From Carnegiea gigantea (lineage: Eukaryota > Streptophyta > Magnoliopsida > Caryophyllales > Cactaceae), in contig JAKOGI010000573.1 of NCBI GenBank assembly GCA_029747015.1, forward strand, positions 124,001-188,000: a DNA stretch of 64,000 nt. Direction: 5' to 3'. Every line of letters starts with the position of its first letter. Positions within the stretch are counted from its first letter, which is position 1. The translations under genes were made by a program, and so were the position numbers. The notes under the pieces were generated by a model that made no database searches, was not told the DNA's origin, and saw nothing but the letters and a program-made list of their open reading frames with translations. This document shows, piece by piece, positions 52,760 through 64,000 of this stretch.

Positions 52760-55700
52760 TGTAACACCTCCAACCTAGGGAGAGTCACACCGCTAGGACT
52801 TCCTAAAGGGAAATCCTTGAGGCTCTTGAAGATCGAGGGTTTGGATTAGCATTTAGATACACATTCTAGAACAAAACTACCAGAGTTTCTCCTGTTTTAG
52901 CAACATTTGAGGGTCTTAACTCAGTTAAGGGTACCTGTAACTGGGGATAGGGTGTAACATTTGCTAAAATAACCCACGTTCACTGCCTCAGGCCACTCGC
53001 CCGGATCACTAATGATCTAACAACTGAAACAAGGGTTAGAAAGCTACATATACAGGTACAGAGCCGGCTACATGCTTTTACATACAACGATAACTTAAAA
53101 ATTTACAACGTGGTAGATCGAACACTTGCAAAGCTGGCAGAGACTTCTGAGGGGTCAGCATCAAACAACTTCAAAGTATCTCTTAAACCTACTCAAATTG
53201 AACCTAGGAAAAAGGAGAATAATAAAGGGATGAGTAACCACACACTCAGTGAGAATTCCCCTACTCCTTAAAACCCAAAACAGTTGCAGACAATAATACT
53301 AGTAATAGCCACATATCATACATTCATACTTTACTATCATATTAGGCAATCATAATTTCCAAGGAAAGATCTCCCCCATTAGGACTTCATTCTAACCATT
53401 CAACTCGATTTTAGGCCCTCATCGACCAGACTTCCGTACTAGCAGGCATTAAGACACATAAATAAGTAGGCAACAAGGATTGAATATAAAGGCCTTCAAA
53501 CTCACTTTTGAAAACATAGTGACTTTCGATAAATACCAAGAATGGTTTATAATCCACACAAACTCCTTTTAAGCTTATAAGTCTTTTTAAAAGTTCTCGA
53601 AACATCTAAACTGGTAAGAAAGATTTGGCAAGAAACGTTCTTTCATCGAATATGCATATTGAAAAGCTTGAACGTACAACGCATTACTAGGATATAACTA
53701 TACTTCATTTGAAATTTCATTTAGACTATATTCAGAATACATTCAAAGAATATATGCAGGTCAGGTACATTGAAAGTTTTCTTCTTTTCTTAAAAACGCT
53801 TTACTTGGCCTCTTGAGGCCCGTATCCCTTTAAAAGAACTTCTTTTCCTTTTCTGAACTGCTTAGAATGGTAAAAAGGCAAATATTCTTTTTATCAGGAA
53901 CTTACTTATAATATAAAAATATCTTATTGTGCTGGCTAGGGGAGGTCAACACCGCCCTTAAGTGAGATCATCACTCTTAATCTACGATATCCCCGGGGTA
54001 TACGTGCTTAACTTTTGGTCAAAAATGCGTCTTAGCAGAGCAACTCTAACCTCGATACTGTCCTCTGTGGGGCAACAGCTCACACCAGGATAATCATATC
54101 CTGAGTTCAGTCCTCCTTAAGGTTTTCTTACGCGTCACACATTAGGGAACAGCTCACACCAAGATGATCATATCTTGAGTCCAGCTCCCGGGAACAGCTC
54201 ATGTCATCTTTGCGTCCAGCTCTCAACATTACCTTAGGAGGAAATAGCTCACCCCATCTTTGCGTCCAGTTCCCACCCTTAAGGTCTGACCACTTGCCTA
54301 GCACCTTTATAGCATTTAAAATCGCATTACATCTCTCTTGTTCAGATGCTTACTTTGCTGAAATCTTATTTTTAAACAAAACGACCATAACCTTTTGAAA
54401 TGTTTATAGTTCATTCGTTTTTGGCTTAAAAACTTCTTATAAACGGAATAAGTTTGCTAACTTGTAAATCGACTTCGTAAATAATTTTAAAGCTTCTTAT
54501 AAACGTAAAGTGTTTACTAAATCGTAAAACGACTTAGTTTCTAACTTAAATGCTTCGTATATACGTAATAAGGTTGCTAAATCATAAAACGACTTCATTT
54601 CTAACTTGAAAGCTTCGCATAAACGTAATGAGGTTGCTAAATCGTAAAACGACTTCGTTTTCAACTTAAAAGCTTCGTATAGATGTATTAAGTTTGCTAA
54701 ATCGTAAAATGACTTCGTTTCCAACGTAGAAGCATCGTATAAATGTAATAAGATTGCTAAATCATAAAACGACTTCGTTTCCAACTTAAAAGCTTTACAT
54801 AAACGTAATAGGGTTGCTAAATCGTAAAACGACTTCGTTTCAACTTTAAACTTTCGTATAAATGTAATAAGGTTGCTAAATCGTAAAACGACTTCATTTT
54901 CAACTTAAAAGTTTCGTATAGACTTATTAAATTTGCTAAATTTAATAAGGTTGCTAAATTGTAAAACGACTTCATTTCCAACTTAGAAACTTCGTATAAA
55001 TGTAATAGGGTTGCTAAATCGTAAAACGACTTCGTTTTCAACTTAGAAACTTCGTATAAATGTAATAGGGTTGCTAAATCGTAAAACGACTTCGTTTTCA
55101 ACTTAAAAGTTTCGTATAAATGTAAAACAATTGCTAACTCATAAAACGACTTCATTTTTTTGCTAAAAAGCTTCTTTTAAACGTAATACGTTTGCTAAAT
55201 CGTAGATCGAAACTCGTTTGAGACGTAACGTGCTTAGTTAACGTTTAATTCAAACTAAGTTCGAAATCGAAACCCATTTGAGACTTAACTACTTAGTTAG
55301 CAATAAATGCAAGCTAGATTCATTTGAAAATTCCTTTTTAACTCAAAGAGATGTGCTTAAACAAATTAAGACCTTCGATAGCTTTCAAGCTCATTATTAT
55401 TCAAGACTTAACTCAAAATAATTCGTTAGAGTGTAACTCAAATTAGATTCATAATAAAAACTTCAGTTGCCATTCTATAGCTCGTTTCAATTCCTTTTAA
55501 AACTCATGAAGGGTGCATAAATAAACTAAAGGTTTAAAACGTTCCCAAACTTGCTACTATTCAAAAATTTAAAATACTTGACTCGTTTATAAGGCAATTT
55601 AATGTTTCTTTCTATATTTTCAACACAAATACTTCTTAAAGTCATTATGGACTTAGTAGCTCTTTAATCGAAACTCAATAGAGACTTCAGTAAGCAAATA

Positions 55701-57646
55701 ACATGCAAATAAGCCAAGCTTCATAATTAGCACCTTAAGATGCTCTGTTCGGGTCTTTTAAATTCTTTTAAACACGAGGAGGAGACATACACAAATCAAT
55801 GCCTTAAAAACTTTTTCGAATTCACTTTTAGTTTGCTTTTGAACTTCCTAAACCCATCGACTATTCAGTCGAGTCACTAACTGAGCAGTTCGATGGTTTA
55901 GGACCCTTTTTACACTTTAGATGTCCTAACACACGAATAAACAGTGGACAACATAAAAGTATTTTCAAATGTGTAAAACAAACTTTCTAAATGACCTTTT
56001 CTTTTTAAAGACGTCTAAAGTTTCAAGAATCAATCACATAACGTCATGTAGCATATCGAGGAAAAAGGGTTCACATATAGCACATTCATACACTTCATAC
56101 CACAACTCATTAAGCCACACATGGCCTCGCAATCTACACGATTGCGGCAATTCACAACCCTATCTCCCTCTTCACACAGCACTGATCATAAGAACCTCAA
56201 ACCACTCAATAGTTCCACCTCGAGCCATCCAACTTCCAACTCGGTTTAATAATATTATAAACAAACCAATAATTCATTAATGCATCATATAAAAGCATAG
56301 TATGCTCATCAATAATCTTAAACAGAATTTAGCATGCTTTGTTAGTGCCTTAATATGCCCGAGAAACATTCTTAAGCTTCAACACAACTTAAACAATGAT
56401 ATGATAAATTGACAGTGTCATGATAATATTCTATTTGTTAAGCAATTCTCCAAATTGTCAGATTACTAACATTCAACATCAATTTGTCATATAATTAATC
56501 CCAAAATCAAAACCATGTTAATAATTTCTCGATCTCAACTCTAAGTTCCCCCAAACTGATTTCAATCCTCGAAATTAATATGTACTAGCTAATTCGATTA
56601 AATTCGTTGAAAATAGTAGTAATTTAGGAGGAAAGGAACCCTCACCTTGAACCCAAGTTAGAGGCTCGATTCACGGTTGTGGGCTCGACTTTACGGGCTC
56701 AAATAACTCCACTTCTTCGGCACTTGCTTACCCACGCTCGAACAGGACCAAATCGCACCCAAAATTCCAAAAACTCGAACCCTAAAACAAACACAAACTC
56801 ACTTACTGATTGAGATTGAATTGGGTGTTTTAGGAGATGATTTCCACTCTAGTTTATAGGAAATTGAAGCAACTAAGAGTCGAAGTGCATGGCCATACCT
56901 GGGGTGTGCTTTCGAGCTTCAATTCAGCGCCCTAAACTTCCCGTAAACGTGGCAAGAAGCTTCGAAAATCGAGCCAGATTTGCACGAATTGACACTAGCT
57001 TGGAGGGTGGTCGAATGGGTGGGGTTTTGTAGCTGTGGGTGGCGAAAATCGGCTCCCAATTTGAGCTTTGGAGTCGCGTTAATGGAGGAAGAGAGGAGGA
57101 GGAGGAGACGAGCAGCAGAGAGAGAGAGGAGAGAGAGAGTGTCTGTCGGTGGGGGGGGGAATCGCGCGTGAGGAAGAAGGAGAGGGGGTATCTTGTACAA
57201 ATTACCAAAATGACCCTCCCTCACTTTATTTTTGTGTCCCAAGTTAATTCATATTCGATACGACTAGTCTAATTCATAACCCGAATTCTAAACCCAAATC
57301 AATCATATATTCCTTCATCAACTATTCGTTTCCAAATCTATCTAAGTTTGATTTAATAACATCGAACTACTTCTAAGGTTAACAGCCTAATCATATTCGG
57401 GTTCCTACTTGAATTAGTACCCGCTAATAACCGTTAATAGCACTTATTAAAAATCATTAAATGATTTTCAAAACTAATAACAATAATATTATTACTGGTG
57501 ACAAAAATATTCTTTTTAATAAAATCAACGCTCACATAGGCACTTAGAAAATAATTTTAGCTTATATCGCTAATAAAATACGTTTTTTATAACGCAAAAA
57601 GGCATTACGAACAATTTAATGGAATATAAAGTACGCAGGCCTTACA
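52760..57646 (-). repeat. 3' LTR (4887 bp) of gag-only element
   Basis: Ends TGTAACACCTC ... GCAGGCCTTACA. Matches 59794-64000 with several percent divergence and small indels (one near 52778). It holds a 60-bp array (about 54423-55165), repeated phrases built around GAACAGCTCA(C/T) (about 54146-54256) and a GA-rich block at 57079-57183. Confidence 0.9.
54423..55165 (-). repeat. 60-bp tandem array in left LTR
   Basis: About 12 units with the core AAAAGCTTCGTATAAACGTA, AGGTTGCTAAATCG and TAAAACGACTTCGTTT. One partial duplication of about 20 bp near 54938 breaks the regular spacing. Most units contain the palindrome AAAACGA-CT-TCGTTTT or a variant. Minus-strand frames at 54497-54784 and 54817-55155 come from this array. 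Confidence 0.92.
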
Positions 57647-57663
57647 CTCTCCCCCTTAAAAGA
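57647..57663 (-). other. Polypurine tract of gag-only element
   Basis: Minus strand TTTTAAGGGGGAGAG ends at the 3' LTR start. Confidence 0.8.
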
Positions 57664-57900
57664 ATTTCGTCCTCGAAATTGCTTACTTGGAGGAATTAAT
57701 GGGGGTACTTCACCCGCATCTCTGTCACAATCCAAGTCACTTTATGCTTAGCTATTCATTATGCCTTCACGATAGCATCCCATCCTTGGATTTCCATTTG
57801 AACCCAATCATCAGGGAGCGTTCTCCCTTGCACTATAACAACTCAATCTCTACAGGTATGGTCGGTATAGCAGATAGTTTTTAAGGAAGAGGTTATGAAA
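57664..57900 (-). pseudogene. Chromodomain C-terminal scrap
   Basis: Minus-strand phases read LPDDWVQMEIQGWDAIVKA, KHKVTWIVTEMRVKYPH, then NFEDEILL. These match the end of a Tekay-type chromodomain (compare KEATWKTEEEMKAKYPHLF near 41300) and the short tail before the purine tract. Several stops. This marks the right edge of the deleted pol region. Confidence 0.55.
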
Positions 57901-58199
57901 TGTTACATACGCATCTCATAAGGTTTACTAACAAGTTCCTTTGCAAATCAAGAATACGACAAAAGGGCGAGCAGTACTAGAATGACATGATAGGGGCATA
58001 AAGTTGGTTAACAAGATAATACCTGACCTCATGTCAGCAGGTTCCCCAGTCTCTTTTCTTTTTAACTAAGCATTCGACTGCCAATTTTTGGTTTCTGGTT
58101 GTTTCTACTGTCCCCTGAGGGAGTACCAATGGTTAGGCGATCTCGTTGTGCCGCTGGCTTGATTCCCGTTCCGGATCTCTGAGTGTGGCCCCGACTATT
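57901..58199 (-). other. Junction region of deleted pol
   Basis: No domain recognised between the chromodomain scrap and the gag knuckle. The deletion junction lies somewhere here. Confidence 0.5.
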
Positions 58200-59017
58200 T
58201 CATGTACCCTTTGGGCAATTTGCTACTTTGTGACCCATACCACCACATCCAAAACATGGGCTCGCACGGCGTCTGCATAGGCCAGGATGTTGTCGTCCAC
58301 ACTGGTCACATGTTTTCCTTAGTTTCCCTTGGGCGGCTGGCTTTCCTTTGTCATGTTTCATCCCATGTTTAACCCTCCTGAAGTTTATGCTTCCCTGAGA
58401 ATTGGATCCTCCGGGGCCAAATTTCTCCTTTACTTGACCCCTCCCTCTATCCTCAATCTTGGTTTTGCTTATGATGCGGGCTATTTTCACGGCTTACTGA
58501 TACATTTCTCGGAAATTATCATAAGTATATCCTGCTATTATCTATTTCACTTCCCCTCTTAATCCCTGTTCGAAGTGGTCCATCCTCATTTCTTCGATGG
58601 CCACCTGATTTGGAGCAAATCGGCTCAGCTCATTGAACTTCGCCGCATATTCCATCACGCTCATTTCTCCTTGTTTCAAGCATAAAAACTCTCCTTAACT
58701 TTTCTTGCGTCTCGAGGGTAATATTGAGCGTCCATTAAGGCTTTCAGTTGGTTCCAGGTTAACACAAGTTCACCTACCCTAGGTTTCACTGTCCCCCACC
58801 AGAATTCAGCTTCTTTTCCAAATTGGTAAGTGGCCAGGTGTACCTTGAACCTCTCAGGGCACTCCATGATCTCAAATAAATTTTCCATTCTCCGAAGCCA
58901 CTTCTCGTATACCATGGGATCAGCTCCACCTTCAAACTTCGGAGGCTCGAGCTTATTAAACTGACATATCATTTCCATGGCAGTTGGTTCTGGTATGTGT
59001 TCGCGGCGAGGAGACAT
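58200..59017 (-). pseudogene. gag: Gag with double zinc knuckle (gag-only element)
   Basis: Start at 59017 (MSPRREHIPEPTAMEM). The gag core includes KLEPPKFEGGADPMVYEKWL and FGKEAEFWWGTVKPRVGELV. A shift near 58680 leads to QGEMSVMEYAAKFNELSRFA and a QGLRGEV segment with two stops. Then the open 58490-58200 frame carries a basic linker and the double knuckle CDQCGRQHPGLC ... CFGCGGMGHKVANC, with all ligands intact. Length and layout fit a Tekay-type Gag up to the nucleocapsid; the following protease is missing. Packaging or trans-mobilisation function was possible before the shift and stops arose. Confidence 0.8.
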
Positions 59018-59774
59018 CTGTCACACAATTACACAAGGAATCACTTAGTTCTAATTTCAACTAGGGGTAGACTTTCTTGGTTAATGAAATGATTTGCAAG
59101 TGGACGCAAGATGTTATGTATGGCTACTAGTTTAGTCTCAGCTTAACCTTCGCGTAATTATACATGCACATCATATTTTACGCAAAGAAATGCATGTATA
59201 TGCTTGAACAAACTAGTGAATCCATAACACTTGGTCGGCACCAACTGCACTTATTCCGGTGAACATTGACAATGTGACTTAGGAGTCATGGGAGATCTCA
59301 CCATCCTACTACTTCACAATTCCAACGCACTTCTCAAGGCACCTATCACAAGCCTTCTCAATATAAATGAACACTATATACAAATCCTTTTCTTCTACCC
59401 CTCTAGAATTTCATAAGTCATCTAATAAGATCACCACTTCTGTAGTTGATCTTCTTGCAATGGAACCAAACCGCTTCACCGAAATTAAAGTTTCCCTCCT
59501 CAATCTTTTCTCCATCATCCATTGCATGCTAGGATATAACCGCATTCCATGTGGCCAACCGTAGAGGTAGATAAATGCGGTCGATGATGAGGAAAACTAT
59601 CCTACACTACCACTGAGATGGTAAGGGAAAAACCGGCACATACATACATATTATAAATTATACACTTGTTAATACAAGTAATACCAGGCAAGATACGACC
59701 ACATAACCACATAAGTCACGTATCTTCAAATAGCACATGCCTATTATGCTATCTAAATGCATAATGCAAACCTA
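59018..59774 (-). other. Leader between primer site and gag
   Basis: About 750 bp with no convincing ORF in element sense. Unlike the Tekay-type element at 38701 there is no extra upstream ORF. Confidence 0.55.
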
Positions 59775-59788
59775 TGGCTCTGATACCA
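59775..59788 (-). other. tRNA-Met primer-binding site (gag-only element)
   Basis: Minus strand TGGTATCAGAGCCA, five bases inside the 5' LTR edge. Confidence 0.92.
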
Positions 59789-59793
59789 CCTAA

Positions 59794-62700
59794 TGTAATG
59801 CCCCCAACCTACAGGACTTCCTAAAGGGAAATCCTTAAGGCTCTTGAAGATCAAGAGTTTGGATTAGTATTTAGATAGTCATTCTAGAATAAAACTACTA
59901 GAGTTTCCCCTGTTTTAGCAACATTTGAGGGTCTTAACTCAGCTAATGGTACCTGTAACTGGGGATAGGGTGTAACATTTGCTAAAATAACCCAAGTTCA
60001 ATGCCTCGAGCCACTCGCCCGGATCACTAATGATCTAACAACTAAAACAAGGGTTAGAAAGCTGCATATACAGGTACAGAGCCGGCTACATACTTTCACA
60101 TACAACGATGGCTTAAAAATTTACAACGTGGTAGATCGAACACTTGCAAAGCTGGTAGAGACTTCTGAGGGGTCGGCATCAAACAACTTCAAAGTATCTC
60201 TTAAACCTGCTCAAATTAAACTTGGGAAAATGGGGAATAATAAAGGGATGAGTAACCACACACTCAATGAGAATTCCACTACTCCTTAAAACCCAAAACA
60301 GTTACAGGCAATGATACTAGTAATAGCCACATATCGTGCATTCATACTTTACTATCATATTAGGCAATCATAATTCCCAAGGAAAGATCACCCCAATTAG
60401 GACTTCATTCTAACCATTCAACTCGATTCTAGGCCCTCATCGATCAGACTTCCCTACTAGCAGGCATTCAGGCACATAATCAAGTAGGCAACAAGGATTG
60501 AATATAAAGGCCTTCAAACTCACTTTTGAAAACATAGTAACTCTCGATAAATACCAAAAATGGTTTATAATCCACACAAACTCCTTTTAAGCTTATAAAT
60601 CTTTTTAAACGTTCTCGAAACATCTAAACTGGTAAGAAAGATTTGTCAAGAAACGTTCTTTCATCAAATATGCATATTGAAAAGCTTGAATGTACGACGC
60701 ATTACTAGGATGTAACTATACTTCATTTGAAATCTCATTTAAGCTATATTCAGAACACATTCAAAGAATATATGCAGGTTAGGTACATTGAAAGCTTTCT
60801 TCTTTTCTTAAAAACACTTTACTTGGCCTCTTGAGGCCCGTGTCCCTTTAAAAGAACTTCTTTTCCTTTTCTGAACTGCTTAGAATGACAAAAAGTCAAA
60901 TCTCGTTTCTATCAAGAACTTACTTATAACATAAAAACATCTTATTGTGCTGGCTAGGGGAGGTCAACACCGCCCTTAAGTGAAATCGTCACTCTTAATC
61001 TACGTTATCCCCAGAGTATACGTACTTAACTTTTGACCAAAACGCATCTTAGCAGAGCAACTCTAACCTCAATACTGTCCTCTGTGGGGTAACAACTCAC
61101 ACCAGGATAATCATATCCTAAGTCCCGTCCCCCTCAAGGTTTTCTTACGCGTCACACATTAGGGAACAGCTCACACCAAGATAATCATATCTTGAGTCCA
61201 GCGCCCGGGAACAGCTCATGCCATCTTTGCGTCCAGCTCCCAACATTACCTTAGGGGGAAACAGCTCAGGCCATCTTTGCATCCAATTCCCACCCTCAAG
61301 ATCTGGCCACTTGCCCAGCACTTTCATAGCCTTCAAAATCGCATTACATCTCTCTTCTTCAGATGCTTACTTTGCTGAAATCTTACTTTTAAACAAAACG
61401 ACCATAACCTTTTGAAATGTTTATAGTTCATTCGTTTTTGGCTTAAAAACTTCTTATAAACGGAATAAGTTTGCTAACTCGTAAATCGACTTCGTAAATA
61501 ACTTAAAAGCTTCTTATAAATGTAAAGTGTTTACTAAATCGTAAAACGACTTAGTTTCTAACTTAAATGCTTCGTACATACGTAATAAGGTTGCTAAATC
61601 ATAAAATGACTTCGTTTCTAACTTGAAAGCTTCGTATAAACATAATAAGGTTGCTAAATCGTAAAACGACTTCGTTTTCAACTTAAAAGCTTCGTATAGA
61701 CGTATTAGGTTTGCTAAATTATAAAACGACTTCGTTTCCAACTTAGAAGTTTCGTATAAATGTAATAGGGTTGCTAAACCGTAAAACAACTTCGTTTCCA
61801 ACTTAAAAGCTTCGTATAAACGTAATAGGGTTGCTAAATCATAAAACGACTTCGTTTTCAACTTAAAAGCTTCGTATAAATGTAATAAGGTTGCTAAATT
61901 GTAAAACAACTTCGTTTTCAACTTAAAAGCTTTGTATAAACGTATTAAGTTTGCTAAATAGTAAAACGACTTCGATTCCAACTTAGAAGCTTCGTATAAA
62001 TGTAATAGGGTTGCTAAATCGTAAAACGCCTTCGTTTTCAACTTAAAAGCTTCGTATAAATGTAATTGGGTTGTTAAATCGTAAAACGACTTCGTTTTCA
62101 ACTTAAGAGCTTCTTATAAATGTAAAACGATTGCTAACTCATAAAACGACTTCATTTTTTGGCGAAAAAGCTTCTTTTAAACGTAATACATTTGCTAAAT
62201 CGTAGATCGAAACTCCTTTGAAACATAACATGCTTAGTTAACGTTTAATTCAAACTAAGTTCGAAATCAAAATCCATTTGAGACTTAACTGCTTAGTTAG
62301 CAATAAATGCAAGCTAGATTCGTTTGAAAATTCCTTTTTAACTCAAAGAGAGGTGCTTAAACAAATTAAGACCTTCGATCGCTTTCAAGCTCATTATTAT
62401 TCAAGACTTAACTCAAAATAATTAGTTAGCGTGTAACTCAAATTAGATTCGTAAGAAAAACTTCAGTTGTCATTCTATAGCTCGTTTCAACTCCTTTTAA
62501 AACTCAAAAAGGGTGCATAAATAAACTAAAGGCTTAAAGCGTTCCCAAACTTGCTACTATTTAAAAACTTAAAGTACTTGGCTCGTTTATAAGGCAATTT
62601 AAGGCTTCTTTCTATATTTTCAACACAAATGCTTCTTAAAATCATTATGGACTTACTAGCTCTTTAATCGAAACTCAATAGAGACTTAAGTAAGCAAATA

Positions 62701-64000
62701 ACATGCAAATAAGCTAAACTTCAGAATTAGCACCTTAAAATGCTCTTTTCGGGTCTTTTAAATTCTTTTAAACATGAGGAAGGGTCATACCCAAACCAAT
62801 GCCTTAAAAACTTTTTTGAACTCACTTTTAGTTTGCTTTTGAACTTCCTAAACTCATCGACTACTCAGTCGAGTCACTAACTAAGCAGTTCAATGGTTTA
62901 GGACCCTTTTTACACTTTGGACGTCCTAACACGCGAATAAACAACGGACAGACATAAAAGTATTTTCAAACGTGTAAAACAAACTTTCTAAATGACCTTT
63001 TCTTTTTAAAGACGTCTAAAGTTTCAAGAATCAATCACATAACGTCACGTAGCATATCGGGGAAAAAGAGTTCACACATAGCACATTCATACACTTCATA
63101 TCACAACTTATTAAGCCACACATGGTCTCGCAATCCACACAATAGCGGCATTTCACAACCCTATCTCTCTCCTCACACAGCACCGACCACAAGAACCTCA
63201 AACCACTCAATAGTTCCACCTCGAGCCATCCAACTTCCAACTCGGTTTAATAATATCATAAACAAACCAATAATTCACTATGCATCATATAAAAGCATAG
63301 TATGCTCATCAATAATCTTAAACAGAATTTAGCGTGCTTTATTAGTACCTTAATCTGCCCGAGAAACATCCTTAAGCTTCAACACAACTTAAACAATAAT
63401 ATGATAAATTGACAGTGCCATGATAACATTCTATTTGTTAAGCAATTCTCCAAATTGTCAGATTACTAACATTCAACATCAATTTGTCATACAATTAATC
63501 CCAAAATCAATACCATGTTAATAATTTCTCGATCTCAACTCTAAGTTCCCCCAAACTGATTTCAATCCTCGAAATTAACATGCACTAACTAATTCGATTA
63601 AATTTGTTGAAAATAGTAGTAATTTAGGAGGAAAGAAACCCTCACCTTGAACCCAAATTAGAGGCTCGATTCATGGTTGTGGGCTTGACGTTAGGGGCTC
63701 AAATAACTCCACTTCTTCGGCACTTGCTTACCCATGCTCGAACAGGACCAAATCGCGCCCAAAATTCCAAAAACGCGAACCCTAAAACAAACACAAACTC
63801 ACTTACTGATTGAGATTGAATTGGGTGTTTTAGGAGGTGATTTCCACTCTAGTTTATAGGAAATTGAAGCAACTAAGGGTCGAAGTGCATGGCCATACCT
63901 GGGGTGTGCTTTCGAGCTTCAATTCAACGCCCTAAACCTCCCGTAAACGTGGCAAGAAGCTCCGAAATCGACCCAGATTCGCACGAATTGATACTAGCTT
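59794..64000 (-). repeat. 5' LTR of gag-only element (partial, runs off window)
   Basis: Starts TGTAATGCCC and matches the left LTR collinearly to the window end. Confidence 0.9.
61441..62160 (-). repeat. 60-bp tandem array in right LTR, 12 exact-length units
   Basis: Twelve consecutive units of exactly 60 bp, with a diverged thirteenth at 62161-62220. The minus strand stays open for 195 codons (61514-62101) as about ten 20-residue repeats of the form KLKTKSFYDLATLLHLYEAF. Since 60 is divisible by 3, openness alone does not prove coding. Confidence 0.95.

Larger units (their letters stand above)
52760..64000 (-). mobile_element. Gag-only Tekay-like element with about 4.9-kb LTRs (runs off window)
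   Basis: The left (3') LTR spans 52760-57646. The internal region is only 57647-59793 (2147 bp). The right (5') LTR starts at 59794 and continues past 64000; the last base corresponds to about 57018 of the left LTR, so roughly 0.6 kb is missing. The primer site (tRNA-Met), gag with double CCHC knuckle, a chromodomain scrap and a purine tract are present; protease, RT, RNase H and integrase are absent. It is a deletion derivative or TR-GAG-like non-autonomous element. The bases left of the LTR are GCATT; the matching TSD lies outside the window. Confidence 0.88.

Noticed and set aside
1..64000. CRISPR arrays, rRNA or tRNA genes, bacterial operons
   Set aside because: None seen; the tandem arrays present have no unique spacers of the CRISPR kind, and the tRNA-like matches are retroelement primer sites.

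Overview
This window looks like repeat-rich nuclear DNA of a flowering plant, probably a eudicot. It is AT-rich and has almost no intact host gene. Nearly everything recognisable is a retroelement: plant-type Ty3 elements of the Athila and Tekay/Del kinds, an endogenous plant pararetrovirus, Ty1/copia debris and a Helitron-like fragment. There are no bacterial-style operons, CRISPR arrays or tRNA/rRNA genes. The species cannot be named from the sequence.

Region 1 (about 1-26,600) is a nested locus. The oldest layer is a degenerate but nearly full-length endogenous pararetrovirus (Caulimoviridae-like) on the + strand. It has a tRNA-Met-like primer site near 1965, a coat-protein region with a zinc knuckle, a movement-protein core, aspartic protease, reverse transcriptase, RNase H, a further unrecognised ORF, and a TATA box plus poly(A) signal near 26.43-26.60 kb. 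The order coat protein then movement protein recalls the cavemovirus/solendovirus side of the family. Two LTR retrotransposons split it into three. One is a young 12.45-kb Athila-lineage element (4182-16633, minus orientation, TSD TATAT) sitting inside the movement-protein core. The other is an older 5.86-kb non-autonomous Athila relative (18730-24589, plus orientation, TSD ATAGG) sitting between reverse transcriptase and RNase H. Removing one TSD copy and each element rejoins the viral reading in register on both sides.

Region 2 (about 26.6-38.7 kb) is decayed intergenic DNA. It holds a 46-bp tandem array next to a polypurine tract and LTR-like sequence, an old Tekay-like LTR fragment (minus), microsatellites, an RPA1-like exon pair with a nearby Helitron-like hairpin, a set of direct repeats at 32.2-33.4 kb, a pair of about 270-bp direct repeats 1.2 kb apart, an Athila-type LTR fragment and a copia integrase scrap.

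Region 3 (38,701-49,678) is a complete but inactivated Tekay/Del-type chromovirus in minus orientation (LTRs about 2.5 kb, TSD AGTGT, tRNA-Met primer site). It has gag, protease, RT, RNase H, integrase and a chromodomain, plus a long extra reading frame upstream of gag. A plus-strand fragment of a related LTR follows near 50.9-51.7 kb.

Region 4 (52,760 to the window end) is a Tekay-like element with exceptionally long LTRs (about 4.9 kb) and only about 2.1 kb of internal DNA. That internal DNA keeps gag and the last scrap of the chromodomain but has lost nearly all of pol. Each LTR carries 12 units of a 60-bp repeat. The right LTR runs off the window.

Relative ages from hand comparison of LTR pairs: the complete Athila element is youngest (about 16 differences in 1292 bp); the non-autonomous Athila relative and the two Tekay-like elements are clearly older (several percent divergence). 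Many in-frame stops are TAG or TGA, as expected from C-to-T decay of methylated, silenced DNA.
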